From contig NZ_JAHVJR010000001.1 in assembly GCF_019801175.1 (NCBI RefSeq), positions 1,612,001 to 1,676,000 of the forward strand: a stretch of DNA of 64,000 nt. Reading direction: 5' to 3'. The stretch is from Vannielia litorea (GTDB taxonomy: Bacteria; Pseudomonadota; Alphaproteobacteria; Rhodobacterales; Rhodobacteraceae). The notes below the pieces were generated by a model that did no database searches, was not told the origin of the DNA, and saw nothing but the letters and a program-made list of their open reading frames with translations. Each line of letters opens with the position of its first letter. Within the stretch, counting starts at the first letter, position 1. The translations under genes were made by a program, and so were the position numbers. Below are positions 31,789-41,282 of this stretch, piece by piece.

Positions 31789-32505
31789 TCATCCGAAGGT
31801 GATGTTCACCCGACGGTTCGCACGGCCCTTCTTCTCGAGCTTGCCTAGTTTCAGCGGCCCGATCTCGCCGGTCCGCGAAACATGGGTGCCGCCGCAGGGT
31901 TGGAGATCTACCTGATCCTCCCCTGCACCGATCCGGACCAGCCGCACCTTTCCGCTTCCCCGCGGCGGCGCGACAGACATGGTCTTTATCAGACCAGGAT
32001 TGGCGTCGAGCTCTTCATCCGTGATCCACTCTTCCGTCACTGGCAAGTCACGCCCGACCAGATCGTTCAAAGCGGCCTCAACAGCATCGCGGTCCTCGAT
32101 CGGCTCTTCCATCATGAAGTCGAGCCGTCCCTTCTCTGCCCCGATGCTGCCGCCAGTCACCGGAAACGGCAGCACGACCGAAAGCAGGTGGAGCGCGGTG
32201 TGAATACGCATGTGGGCATAGCGGCGCTCCCAGTCGAGCGATTGCCTCAAATCCTGCCCGACCTCCGGCAAGGTGCCCGGTGCTGATGGTACCAGTACAA
32301 CCTGATCGCCCTCACCCTTGACCGAGGTGGCGATTTCCATCTGCCCGCCGTCCCAGTGCAGCATGCCCGCATCTCCCGGCTGGCCACCGCCGGTCGGATA
32401 GAAGATCGAGGCATCCAGCACGAGGCCGCCCTCGGAAGTCTGCGCCAGCACGGTCCCTCGGGCATCGCGCATGTAGGGATCGTCACGATACAGGGCCAAA
32501 GTCAT
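31789..32505 (-). CDS. alanyl-tRNA editing protein, AlaX-type
   Basis: A 238-residue free-standing editing domain related to the AlaRS editing region, which hydrolyses Ser- or Gly-tRNA(Ala). Zinc ligands are visible: His102 and His106 (IHTALHLL), Cys204 and His208 (CGGTHVS). The N-terminal half carries the translation-factor-like beta barrel with DASIFYPTGGGQPGD, making it the longer AlaX class. Its ATG overlaps the stop of the MscS-like gene (ATGA), so it is the last gene of the cysK-mscS-alaX unit. Confidence 0.92.
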   Translation of the reverse strand: MTLALYRDDPYMRDARGTVLAQTSEGGLVLDASIFYPTGGGQPGDAGMLHWDGGQMEIATSVKGEGDQVVLVPSAPGTLPEVGQDLRQSLDWERRYAHMRIHTALHLLSVVLPFPVTGGSIGAEKGRLDFMMEEPIEDRDAVEAALNDLVGRDLPVTEEWITDEELDANPGLIKTMSVAPPRGSGKVRLVRIGAGEDQVDLQPCGGTHVSRTGEIGPLKLGKLEKKGRANRRVNITFG

Positions 32506-35111
32506 CGGTCGCCTCCTCCGTCTCCGCCGCCCTCGAAGTCGTCCTGCGTCAGACCGGCTCGGGCCGCGGCTCGGGAGGGCGTTTCAGGTTCTTCAGGCGG
32601 CGTTGCCTCCGTCCCGGGAATGACAGGCTCGGCCTCGACCACCGCACCACCCGCGCGCGCACCTCGGATGGCATCTCCAAGGGCTTCGGGGTTGCGCAGC
32701 CAAAGGTCGCGCTGTGCGAAGGGGATCTCGATCCCCTCTTCCTTGAACCGCTCAGCTATCCGGTGGCGGATCTCGGTCTGGACCACGATGATCGAAAAGA
32801 CATCCCGCAGGATGACCCGGATCTCGAAGTCGAGGCTGTCGGCGCCGAAACCGGTGAACACCACCTGCGGCGGCGGGTTCAGAATGACGATGGGGTGCTC
32901 TTCGGCCACGCCTTGCAGTACCTCGGCCACCTTGCGGGTGTCCGATCCGTAGGCCACCCCGACCGGAATGAGCAGACGGCCCGACATGTTGGTTTTGGTG
33001 TAGTTCGTCACTTGCCCGCTGATGAGATCGGCGTTGGGAACGATCACATCCGTCTTGTCGAACGTCTCGATCCGGGTAGAGCGCACCGAGATCTTCTTCA
33101 CGATCCCCATAACCCCACCCGAGCTAATCCAGTCGCCCTCAGAGATCGGTCGCTCGATCAGCAGAATGATGCCAGAGACGAAGTTGCTGACAATGGTTTG
33201 CAGGCCAAAGCCGATGCCGACCGAAAGCGCACCCGCGACGATGGCGAGGCTCGACAGGTCGATACCCGCCGCGGTGATCGCAATCACGGCGGCCAGAAAT
33301 ATGCCGATGTAGCTGACGCCCGAGAGGATTGCCGTCTGCCCGCCAGTGTCGATGCGGGTCTTGGGCAAGACGGAGGTGCGCAGCGCGCCCTGCAAGAGCC
33401 TCGTGACCATGAAGCCCAGCACGAAGACCACCGCGAAGAGCAGGAAGTTCGAGGGGCTGATGGTGCTTTCGCCAACAGAAAATCCGCCCATGAACTGCGA
33501 CCACAACTCGGTGAGGTCTGCCGTGCGCGCGCCCCAGATAAGCGCGAGCAGCGGCAGGGCGAGCAGCATGATCAGGAAGGAGATCAGAACCGCCACAAGC
33601 CCGTCGGTTCCGTCGGCCTGCCGCCCGAAGAAGAGCGCGTAGAGGTGGCTGAAGAACCGCTGGAGCAGCGAGACCACGGCGAGCACCGCGAGGGTCGAGA
33701 GCGGTGCGGAGATCAGGAAGTCCCCCGCCTTCAGGTACCCCAGCGCCGCCATCACCGGTCCCGCGAGTGCCAAGAGCACGGCAGCCCGCCCGATTAGGTG
33801 GACCACGCGAGCACGGAACCCCTTCGACGTATGCTCATCGATCTCCTCGCCAGCGCCGCCGCGCGCGTGGACCACCAAGAGTTGCCCCAGCCGGAACAGC
33901 GCAACGGCACCCAGCAGAAGGACCGGGAAGTTGAGAAAGGCCGCTGCTTCCTCGGTGATCCCCGAGAAAGCCGTGAGAGAAAGCAGAAGAGCGCCCAGCG
34001 CGCCCGAAACACCCGCCATCGTGGCCCAGAGCCGTCCGGAGGTGCGCTGCGCGGCGTCATGCTCCAGCGGCGGCGGCAAAATTTCGATCTTCGGGAAGCT
34101 GTGGAAGCCAAGCCAACGCGCACCGAAAATGAGGATGCCCATCACCGGGATGGTCTGCAGAACCTGATCGGTCAGCAGACCACCAATGCCGGTAATCGTC
34201 ACACCGACCACGATTAGCACCAGGCCGATCTGCGGCAAGAGGAGCTGCCCCACCGAGACCAGCATGGCAAAGATCACCGTGCGCTGCTGCCGACCGGACC
34301 GGGTCAGCAGCCGTTCCGAGAGCCGCATACTCCAGCCCCGCCCCCGGATCACCAGAATCAGACCAATGAGCGCCACGATTATCGCTGGCGCCGCGTTCTT
34401 GCTCAGCTTCGCCTGCTGTATCTGGTTCTCCCAGCTCGACCGCAAATTGGAGCGCAAGGTCTCACCCACGCCGCCAAGCTGTTCGAGAGGTTCGGCCCAA
34501 TTGTTCGGGAACAGTGGACTTGGCCCGACATCCAGCAGCTCGCGCGTTTGACGATCGCGCAGAACGGCATCGACCTCGCCGATCAGCCCATCGGCACGGA
34601 TGTACGCCTCTTCCGCAGCACGGATTGGCACCAGCAGGCGTGAGAGCTGCGAGGTCAGTTCATCACGTCGCTGTGCCAGTTCAACGGCCTCTGTCTCCCC
34701 CTCGGCCGGCGCAGGGCCCAGCGCATCGATCTGCCGGCGCAAAATATCGATCCGCCCGGAGTTGGTTGACTGCGCGTCTTGAAACTCGATGCGCCAATCG
34801 GCCAACCGTTCACGCAGCTGCTCGAGCGCAAGAGACGAGGCGCCATCACTGTCGAGCACATCTTCCGCCTGGCTGGCGACTTTCTCCCAAGCCTCATAAT
34901 CCGGGCCACCGGGCAGGCTCAGCGAAGCCGCCTCAAGCGCGTCGGTCACAGCAGGCACCGTGGTGCCCTCATCCCCGGGGTTGGCATCGGAGACGGTCGC
35001 GCCCGGCTCCCCTGCCCCGTTCACCAGATCATCGGCCAGCGATTGCGCCTGTCCGGCCACCGGCAGCGCGGCAGTGGCGAGAAAGCTCAGAAGGAGAAGC
35101 AGGCGCATCAT
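32502..35111 (-). CDS. large MscS-type mechanosensitive channel (DUF3772 family)
   Basis: An 869-residue protein with a signal peptide (MMRLLLLLSFLATAALPVA), a periplasmic helical domain to about residue 235 (DUF3772-like, with LDVGPSPLFPNNWAEPLEQL), around 11 membrane helices, and the MscS core near residues 600-790: AGALSVGIGFGLQTIVSNFV is the pore helix, followed by ERPISEGDWI and NADLISGQVTNYT. A Pro/Glu-rich tail of about 60 residues ends it. Such large MscS proteins release solutes on osmotic downshock. The ATG overlaps the cysK stop and the end overlaps alaX. Confidence 0.92.
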   Translation of the reverse strand: MMRLLLLLSFLATAALPVAGQAQSLADDLVNGAGEPGATVSDANPGDEGTTVPAVTDALEAASLSLPGGPDYEAWEKVASQAEDVLDSDGASSLALEQLRERLADWRIEFQDAQSTNSGRIDILRRQIDALGPAPAEGETEAVELAQRRDELTSQLSRLLVPIRAAEEAYIRADGLIGEVDAVLRDRQTRELLDVGPSPLFPNNWAEPLEQLGGVGETLRSNLRSSWENQIQQAKLSKNAAPAIIVALIGLILVIRGRGWSMRLSERLLTRSGRQQRTVIFAMLVSVGQLLLPQIGLVLIVVGVTITGIGGLLTDQVLQTIPVMGILIFGARWLGFHSFPKIEILPPPLEHDAAQRTSGRLWATMAGVSGALGALLLSLTAFSGITEEAAAFLNFPVLLLGAVALFRLGQLLVVHARGGAGEEIDEHTSKGFRARVVHLIGRAAVLLALAGPVMAALGYLKAGDFLISAPLSTLAVLAVVSLLQRFFSHLYALFFGRQADGTDGLVAVLISFLIMLLALPLLALIWGARTADLTELWSQFMGGFSVGESTISPSNFLLFAVVFVLGFMVTRLLQGALRTSVLPKTRIDTGGQTAILSGVSYIGIFLAAVIAITAAGIDLSSLAIVAGALSVGIGFGLQTIVSNFVSGIILLIERPISEGDWISSGGVMGIVKKISVRSTRIETFDKTDVIVPNADLISGQVTNYTKTNMSGRLLIPVGVAYGSDTRKVAEVLQGVAEEHPIVILNPPPQVVFTGFGADSLDFEIRVILRDVFSIIVVQTEIRHRIAERFKEEGIEIPFAQRDLWLRNPEALGDAIRGARAGGAVVEAEPVIPGTEATPPEEPETPSRAAARAGLTQDDFEGGGDGGGDR

Positions 35112-36145
35112 GCGTCGAGCGTCATGTCCGGCATGTCCGTCCGGGTGCCACGGGTCAGAAACTCGGGCACCGGCAGGTCTTTCTCGCGCAGGAACTCAGG
35201 GTTGAAGAGCTTGGTCGCATAGCGCGTGCCATAGTCGCACAACACGGTCACGATCCGGTGCCCCGGTCCCATCTCCTTGGCCATTCGCACCGCACCGGCA
35301 ATGTTGATCGCACTGGAGCCACCAAGGCAGAGGCCTTCCTCTTCAAGCAGGTCAAATACATACGGCAACGCCTCAGCATCCGGGATCTGATAGGCCATGT
35401 CCGGGGTGAAGCCCTCGAGGTTGGCGGTGATCCGCCCCTGCCCGATGCCTTCGGTGATCGAGCCTCCCTCCGACTTGTGCTCACCGGTGGTGTAGTAATT
35501 GAAGAGCGTCGCCCCCATCGGGTCGGCGAGGCCGACCTTCACGCCCTTCGGCTGAAGCACCTCTGCTACCCCGGCCAGCGTACCGCCGGAGCCAACGGCG
35601 CAGATGAACCCATCCACCTTGCCCTCGGTCTGCGCCCAGATTTCCGGGCCGGTGCCTTCAACATGAGCCTGCCGGTTGGCGACGTTGTCAAACTGGTTGG
35701 CCCAGATCGCCCCGTTGTGCTCACTCTGCGCGAGCCTCTCGGCAAGCCGCCCGGAGTAGCGCACATAGTTGTTCGGGTTCCGATAGGGGTTGGCATCCAC
35801 CTCGACCAGCTCTGCACCGGCGAGGCGGATCATGTCTTTCTTTTCCTGACTCTGGGTCCGCGGGATCACGATCACCGTCTTGAACCCCATCGAACTACCC
35901 ACAAGCGCGAGGCCGATGCCCGTGTTGCCCGCCGTCCCCTCAACAATCGTCCCACCTGGCCGCAGCGTGCCCTTGGCCACCGCATCCTTGATGATGAAGA
36001 GCGCAGCGCGGTCCTTGATCGATTGGCCAGGATTCAGGAACTCGCATTTCCCGAGAATCTCACAGCCGGTCGCTTCACTGACCTTGTTGAGCCGGATGAG
36101 CGGAGTGTTCCCCACCGCTGCGGCGAGATCGGGTTTGATATCCAT
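35108..36145 (-). CDS. cysK: cysteine synthase A (O-acetylserine sulfhydrylase)
   Basis: PLP enzyme of 345 residues making cysteine from O-acetylserine and sulfide. The Schiff-base lysine is Lys44 in NPGQSIKDRAA; the phosphate and substrate loops read EGTAGNTGIG and GSGGTLAG, and SSAINIAG precedes the C-terminal third. Slightly longer than E. coli CysK (323 aa), as in other Rhodobacterales. The ATG at 36145 follows AAGGAAGGAC. It lies beside trgB- and trgA-like genes, the order of the Rhodobacter tellurite-resistance locus. The 213-base gap upstream may hold its own promoter. Confidence 0.92.
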   Translation of the reverse strand: MDIKPDLAAAVGNTPLIRLNKVSEATGCEILGKCEFLNPGQSIKDRAALFIIKDAVAKGTLRPGGTIVEGTAGNTGIGLALVGSSMGFKTVIVIPRTQSQEKKDMIRLAGAELVEVDANPYRNPNNYVRYSGRLAERLAQSEHNGAIWANQFDNVANRQAHVEGTGPEIWAQTEGKVDGFICAVGSGGTLAGVAEVLQPKGVKVGLADPMGATLFNYYTTGEHKSEGGSITEGIGQGRITANLEGFTPDMAYQIPDAEALPYVFDLLEEEGLCLGGSSAINIAGAVRMAKEMGPGHRIVTVLCDYGTRYATKLFNPEFLREKDLPVPEFLTRGTRTDMPDMTLDA

Positions 36146-36358
36146 GACGGCCGTCCTTCCTTCGGGCCCGGTTCGGGCGCTCGTCCACTTGATAGGCCAG
36201 CGGCAGGCGAGGTCAACAGGGGTGGCAGCGTCGCAGGCGAAGGGCGGCGGAACGACGGCCCAATCACCAAGCACTCCGCCTGACAGAGTTCAGCGCACCT
36301 TGAGCGCGCAGAACATTCTTCGCGTCTTTGCCCACAGCTGCGAATTCTGTGTGATTTT

Positions 36359-37492
36359 CTAGCTCTGGCCGCGCAAACCGTCGCGCCGCGCGGCAAGGTG
36401 GAGGAGCGAGGCGACCGTGGTGCCCACGTTGATCTCCCCACTCTCCAGCAACCCCATAGCGGCGTCGAAACTGACGAGATGAGCGCGAATGTCTTCCCCC
36501 TCGCCAGCCACACCCCCGAGCCCTGCCGCGTCATCGTGCAAGTCCGCAAGACCGATGAAGCCGTACAGATACTCGGTCTTGGCACCGGGGCTCGGGTAGT
36601 AGCCACCTGTTGAAATGAGACGTTCCAGCACCAGCCCAGCCTCTTCCATCGCCTCGCGGTGTGCGCATTCCTCCGGGCTTTCACCCGGGTCGACGCGGCC
36701 AGCAATGGGCTCCAATACCCAAGGCTGGGCATCGCCGCGTGCTAGCGGGCCGGGGCGCATCTGCTCAACCAACATCACTCGGTCACGCTTCGGGTCATAG
36801 GGCAGCACGGTCGCCGCATCGGCAGACACAAACGCTGCCCGCTGGATCGGCCCACCATCGCCGCCATCGAAACGGATATGCGACAGCTCAAGTTCTTCCA
36901 CCGCGAAGAACCCTGCATAGGGGCGACGCAGGGCATTTACCCTCACATCTCCCTCACGCGCCCTGCGGCGAAGCGTTGTCGGGGCTTCCTCCCGCGCATT
37001 CAGCCGCGCCTGTGCCCTCGTGCAGATGACCCCATAGCGCCGGCCGACTTCGGCTGTCGTCGCCCGGCCCATCCACCACATCACCTCTTCGGCAGCGAGC
37101 GTTGAAAGCTCGCCCCACTTCTCCGCCCAAGCCGCAAGGCTCCAGTCCCCTGCACTGACGCCATCCTGACTGAGCGGCACATAAACGGTCGCCTCAGCAG
37201 GGCCATCCTCCGTCTGCACCATGACAGGCTTGCGAAGATAGCCGTAGTTATCGAGCCCTTCGTAGAAATCGGCGCGCGCGAGGGCCTCATCCGTGAGGCC
37301 CCGCAGCAAGAGCCCGTGCGCCTCGGCCTCCGCGTCGGCCCGCACCATTGGGTAGACTTCGCCCGGCACCGCCTCGACCCGCCATCCCGGCAGTCGCGCA
37401 GCGACCTGCTCGACCACATCAAAGCCAGCGCCGAGCACCACCCGCAAGAGCGGCTCGTGCATCAGTGTTCCGTAAATGAAGATATCGGCCAT
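36359..37492 (-). CDS. trgB: gamma-glutamylcyclotransferase-like / NUDIX hydrolase fusion (TrgB-like)
   Basis: A 377-residue two-domain protein. Residues 1-150 form a GGCT/AIG2-like fold (IFIYGTLMHEPLL, the YGTL signature; LARADFYEGLDNYGYLR). Residues 185-377 are an ADP-ribose-pyrophosphatase-type NUDIX domain, with the box GX5EX7REXXEEXG complete at 265-287 (REAMEEAGL). The fold pair, with cysK and trgA next to it, matches TrgB of the Rhodobacter sphaeroides tellurite locus as I recall it. How either activity helps against tellurite is not established. The ATG at 37492 has AAGGGG upstream. Confidence 0.85.
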   Translation of the reverse strand: MADIFIYGTLMHEPLLRVVLGAGFDVVEQVAARLPGWRVEAVPGEVYPMVRADAEAEAHGLLLRGLTDEALARADFYEGLDNYGYLRKPVMVQTEDGPAEATVYVPLSQDGVSAGDWSLAAWAEKWGELSTLAAEEVMWWMGRATTAEVGRRYGVICTRAQARLNAREEAPTTLRRRAREGDVRVNALRRPYAGFFAVEELELSHIRFDGGDGGPIQRAAFVSADAATVLPYDPKRDRVMLVEQMRPGPLARGDAQPWVLEPIAGRVDPGESPEECAHREAMEEAGLVLERLISTGGYYPSPGAKTEYLYGFIGLADLHDDAAGLGGVAGEGEDIRAHLVSFDAAMGLLESGEINVGTTVASLLHLAARRDGLRGQS

Positions 37493-37523
37493 GCACCCCT
37501 TCCATCCGGGCGCAAGTGGGAGA

Positions 37524-38030
37524 TCAGGCGATCTTGCCTGCGTCCGCCGAGCGCTCCTCGGTCCACTCCGCGAACCATCCGCAGAGCATGCCACCGACGA
37601 TCAGGACCACCGGCACCTGCGGCAGAAAATAGCTTCCCTCGGCGAGGGTAAAGGCCATTCTTGCGTCGGTCAGGATCAGCAGGGCGTAATCAAACATCAG
37701 CGCAAAGGCGCCATTGATCGCCTCGACCACGCCTTCATAGGTGCCCGGCCGCGTCGACTGGCGCAGCATTTCCCAGATCGACCAGAAGAGCAGGCACCAG
37801 AAGGCCAGCGCAAGCGATGTACGGACTCCGCCCCCGGCAGCGGCGAACTTGCCGCGCCCGGCGAGGCGCCCCATGATCATCCAGCCGCAAAGCAGCCCGA
37901 TCCCCGCATTTACGAAGGAGAGCAGGCCCATCTTCGTGCCCTCAGGCAAAAGCGGCTTGAAGACCTCGGACGCAAAGAAGGCCAGCAAAGCAAAGACCAG
38001 CGCAGACATCAGTTTGGTTGCGGTAGGCAT
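37524..38030 (-). CDS. trgA: TrgA-family membrane protein
   Basis: A 168-residue membrane protein with about four to five helices (TKLMSALVFALLAFFASEVF, MGLLSFVNAGIGLLCGWMIMG, SLALAFWCLLFWSIWEML and VPVVLIVGGMLCGWF). The layout and FASEVFKPLLPEGTKMG fit the TrgA family of Rhodobacterales, first named for a tellurite-resistance locus. The ATG at 38030 is chosen; a further in-frame start 7 codons earlier lacks a ribosome-binding site. trgB follows after 31 bases. Confidence 0.8.
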   Translation of the reverse strand: MPTATKLMSALVFALLAFFASEVFKPLLPEGTKMGLLSFVNAGIGLLCGWMIMGRLAGRGKFAAAGGGVRTSLALAFWCLLFWSIWEMLRQSTRPGTYEGVVEAINGAFALMFDYALLILTDARMAFTLAEGSYFLPQVPVVLIVGGMLCGWFAEWTEERSADAGKIA

Positions 38031-38166
38031 CGGCGTTCCATCACATGACAAGGGCGCGTGACTGCCCCTCGAATGGGGCGATCACACCATGTGAAACCGG
38101 CGAAAATATGGCAAAACCTCGGGAAACCCGCGACAGAGCCTGGCTGCGCTGCCCATTGTCGCCCAT

Positions 38167-39549
38167 TCAGAAATCGCGGTTTTCGTAGGCCTCCAGCGCC
38201 GCCTTGCGGCCTTCGTCCAGCCCGACAACCGGTTCATCGGGCCGGTCCTTCCCCGGCTCAAGCTTCCAGCTTTCGGGAACAGCCTCGTAGTAACTCGCGG
38301 CGTCCTCACCGTTGCCGAGCCATTGCTCGCGGTACCCCCCCTTGGCATCGAACTTCTCGGCCTGACTTGCCGGGTTGAAGACCCGAAAATACGGTGCCGC
38401 ATCAGGCCCGCAACCTGCCGTCCATTGCCACCCAAGACTGTTCGAGGCCTCGTCCCAATCAATCAGCGTATCGGCGAACCAATCACGGCCCACGCGCCAA
38501 TCGGTCATCATGTGCTTGGTCAGATAGCTTGCCACGATCATCCGGGCCCGGTTGTGCATTGTGCCGGTGACGTACAGCTCACGCATCGCTGCATCCACAA
38601 CCTCCACCCCCGTGCGCCCCTGCTTCCAGGCTTTCACCTCGGCTGCGCGCTCATCATCCTTCCATGGAAAACGGCTCCACTCCTCGCGCCATTCCCGCTC
38701 GAACATATGGGGAAAGTGATAGCCCAGCTGCCAGCCGAACTCGCGCCATGCCAACTCCTTGCGGAAGGTCTCGCGGCCCTCGCCCTCCGCCGCGTTCCAG
38801 CACTGGCGGGGAGAGATCTCGCCATAGGTCAGGTTTTCGCTCAGCCCCGATGTCCAACTCTCCGCAAGCATGTCGCGCCCCTTGGGGTAATTGTGCATCC
38901 GGTCCGAAACGAAATCCCGCAGCCGCTTCTGGGCCGCCTTTTCGCCCACCACCGCATGCCGGGCCACCACTTCGGCGCCGCGCCGCATCCCGGCACCCAG
39001 CGCCCAATCCCCCAACGCCTCGCTCTCTGGCCAGTCCTCCGGGCTGGTCAGCTCCCGCGGGCGTGGGCACTCCTCACCGGGCGCTTCGCCCTTCATCGTC
39101 TTCCACATCGGCGAGAAGACCTTGTAAGGCGTCCCCTGCCCCGTCTTCACCTCCCAAGGCTCCCACAGCAGCTTTCCGGCAAAGCTCTTGGCCTCGACCC
39201 CATCGTCACGCAGCGCCGCCTTGACTTCGCTGTCCCGCTCGATGCTCACCGGGTCATACTCCCGGCTCCAGCAAACTGCCTCCGCCCCGGTCTCCGCCAC
39301 CAGCGAGCGAAGCACGTCCAACGCATCGCCCGACCGCAAGATCAACCTGCTGCCAAGTGCCTCCAGTTGCTTGGCATGCGCCTCCAGCGAAAGGCCGAGC
39401 CGCCAAGCTGGGGCAGCCCCCAAGGCATCTACCTTCCGCTCTCGGATGAACACCGGGATCACCGCGCCTTGCTCCCGCGCCGCCATCAAGGCAGGCAGAT
39501 CGGAGAGCCGCAGGTCGCGGCGGTGCCAGAGAATCGTGGTGCGGGTCAT
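38167..39549 (-). CDS. phr: deoxyribodipyrimidine photolyase
   Basis: A 460-residue FAD-dependent DNA repair enzyme of the cryptochrome/photolyase family that splits UV-made cyclobutane dimers. The N-terminal antenna domain starts TTILWHRRDLRLSDLPAL; the FAD/DNA part holds WREFGWQLGYHFPHM, TGMHN-like TGTMHNRARMIVASYLTKHM, and DWRVGRDWFADTLIDWD with SLGWQWTAGCGPDAAPYFR after it (quoted in parts). The start at 39549 has GGAGG at 4-base spacing. The AGCS terminator separates it from the upstream symporter gene. Confidence 0.94.
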   Translation of the reverse strand: MTRTTILWHRRDLRLSDLPALMAAREQGAVIPVFIRERKVDALGAAPAWRLGLSLEAHAKQLEALGSRLILRSGDALDVLRSLVAETGAEAVCWSREYDPVSIERDSEVKAALRDDGVEAKSFAGKLLWEPWEVKTGQGTPYKVFSPMWKTMKGEAPGEECPRPRELTSPEDWPESEALGDWALGAGMRRGAEVVARHAVVGEKAAQKRLRDFVSDRMHNYPKGRDMLAESWTSGLSENLTYGEISPRQCWNAAEGEGRETFRKELAWREFGWQLGYHFPHMFEREWREEWSRFPWKDDERAAEVKAWKQGRTGVEVVDAAMRELYVTGTMHNRARMIVASYLTKHMMTDWRVGRDWFADTLIDWDEASNSLGWQWTAGCGPDAAPYFRVFNPASQAEKFDAKGGYREQWLGNGEDAASYYEAVPESWKLEPGKDRPDEPVVGLDEGRKAALEAYENRDF

Positions 39550-39644
39550 GGGGCCTCCGTTCAATCGTCACGGACGTAACGCACAGGCCAGCGCAACGGG
39601 TCAAATATTCCTGAGCCGCCCCAACAGACGCCCGAATAATAAAA

Positions 39645-39670
39645 CCCCGCCCGGCGCGCACCGGACGGGG
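39645..39670 (-). terminator. rho-independent terminator of the AGCS symporter gene
   Basis: CCCCGCCCGG (39645-39654) pairs with CCGGACGGGG (39661-39670) around a 6-base loop, 9 of 10 pairs. On the minus strand it is followed by TTTTATTATT, on the plus strand by CTTTTTCC. It lies just after the symporter stop. Confidence 0.85.
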
Positions 39671-39690
39671 CTTTTTCCAGCGCCTATCGC

Positions 39691-41130
39691 TTACTCGGCG
39701 GGCGCCTTCGGCGCATCGGGCCAAGCCGTCGGGTCACTGTCGATATCCGGGAACTTCGCAGGGTCGAACACAGGCATCTTCACGCCCGCCTTCAACTGCC
39801 CGCGGAAGTCGTTGATCAGCCGCACCGCCACCGGGAAGAGCATCGCCAGCGCCAGCAGGTTCACCACTGCCAGAATGCCCATCATCGGGTCGGAGAAGTT
39901 GAACACGAAGGTCGCGCCGGGCGCCACCGCGCCAAGGAAGACGATGCACACGATCGCCACCCGCAGCACCTGAATGGCCATCTTGCTGTCGGTCATGAAG
40001 GTCAGTGCGTTCTCGCCGAGGTAGTAGTTGTACATGATCGAAGAGAAGCTGAAGAGCAGGATCGCCACGGTCAGATAATACTGCACCCAGCCGCCGACAT
40101 GGCCCACCATGCTCTGCTGCGTCAACGCCACACCATCGATGCCTTCAGCGCCGGGCTGATAAACATCGCCCAGCAGGATCACGAAAGCCGTGCAGGAGCA
40201 AATGATGATCGTGTCGATGAAGACCGAGAAGCTCTGGGTGATGCCCTGGCTGACCGGGTGCTTCACATAAGCGGTCGCCGCCACGTTGGGCGCTGAGCCG
40301 AGCCCTGCCTCGTTCGAGAAGAGGCCACGCCGCAACCCGTTTGCAATGGCTGCACCCATGCCGCCCGCGACCGCTTCACGGAACCCGAAGGCGTTGGCTA
40401 CGATGTCGGTGATCACACCCGGGAGCGACCCGATGTTGATCACGATGATCACCAGCGCCATGCCGATGTACATGAAGGCCATGACCGGGATGATGATGTC
40501 TGCCGCTTTGGCGATGCGGTGGATACCGCCCCAGACGATCACCGCCGTCAGCACGGCCAGAACGGCACCCGTTGCGAGGCGCGGAATGTTCATGCTGTCG
40601 AGCGCCGCGCCCGCCACCGTGTTGCCTTGGAAGGCGTTGAACCCGATGGAGAAGGAGGCGATCAGGCACACCGCATAGATCACTGCCAGCCAGCGATAGT
40701 TCATGCCCAGCCCGTGGATGATGGCCCGCGCTGGGCCGCCGCGATAGTCGCCGTTTTCCTCGGTGCGCTTGAACACCTGCGCGAGCGTGGCCTCGACCAG
40801 TGCCGAGCACATGCCCACGAGCGCAATAGCCCACATCCAGAAAACCGCGCCCGGCCCGCCTGCGGTGATTGCCACCGCAACGCCGGCAATATTGCCGCCG
40901 CCCACGCGCCCGCCGACCGAAACGAAGAGCGCCTCGCGGGCGCTGATTTTAGTGGGGTCGTTATCTTCATCGGTGCCGGTCAGCACCTTGAACATGCGGG
41001 TAAAGAAGCGGAACTGCACAAACCCGCTGGAAATGGTGAAGAAACAACCCAACACCACGAGGAAGGGCACAAGCGCCCAGCCCCATGTCAGGTCATTGAT
41101 GACATTGAAGATACTGTCCAGAAATCCCAT
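39691..41130 (-). CDS. alanine/glycine:cation symporter (AGCS family)
   Basis: A 479-residue secondary transporter with about 11 helices that imports alanine or glycine with sodium (or protons). Family motifs: FFTISSGFVQFRFF, SVGGRVGGGNIAGVAVAI and GLRRGLFSNEAGLGSAPNVAA (quoted in part), the last being the highly conserved AGCS signature. AAGGAGACG precedes the ATG. The 211-base leader up to the VWA gene has an inverted repeat, noted separately. Exact substrate cannot be read from the sequence. Confidence 0.92.
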   Translation of the reverse strand: MGFLDSIFNVINDLTWGWALVPFLVVLGCFFTISSGFVQFRFFTRMFKVLTGTDEDNDPTKISAREALFVSVGGRVGGGNIAGVAVAITAGGPGAVFWMWAIALVGMCSALVEATLAQVFKRTEENGDYRGGPARAIIHGLGMNYRWLAVIYAVCLIASFSIGFNAFQGNTVAGAALDSMNIPRLATGAVLAVLTAVIVWGGIHRIAKAADIIIPVMAFMYIGMALVIIVINIGSLPGVITDIVANAFGFREAVAGGMGAAIANGLRRGLFSNEAGLGSAPNVAATAYVKHPVSQGITQSFSVFIDTIIICSCTAFVILLGDVYQPGAEGIDGVALTQQSMVGHVGGWVQYYLTVAILLFSFSSIMYNYYLGENALTFMTDSKMAIQVLRVAIVCIVFLGAVAPGATFVFNFSDPMMGILAVVNLLALAMLFPVAVRLINDFRGQLKAGVKMPVFDPAKFPDIDSDPTAWPDAPKAPAE

Positions 41131-41260
41131 CGTCCGCGTCTCCTTGTTGGCTCTGTTCGCGGTTGTTCATCCTTCAGCTTGCCCTGCGGGGCGGCGAAGG
41201 TAACGGGAGCGTGACACATCTGAGCGGATTGGCGCATGAAAACCGCGCATTCGCCCGCTC

Positions 41261-41282
41261 AATGAGCAGTCGCTCGCTCATT
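41261..41282. repeat. perfect 7-base inverted repeat in the AGCS upstream region
   Basis: AATGAGC (41261-41267) and GCTCATT (41276-41282) are exact inverse copies around an 8-base spacer. It lies between the VWA gene stop and the AGCS start, about 130 bases upstream of the latter. It may be an operator for a dimeric regulator or a weak hairpin; there is no T-run after it. Confidence 0.4.

Noticed and set aside
34514..36283. Long plus-strand open frame opposite mscS and cysK (589 codons)
   Set aside because: Antisense to two clear genes, spans their boundary, and has Arg/Pro/His-rich non-protein-like composition.
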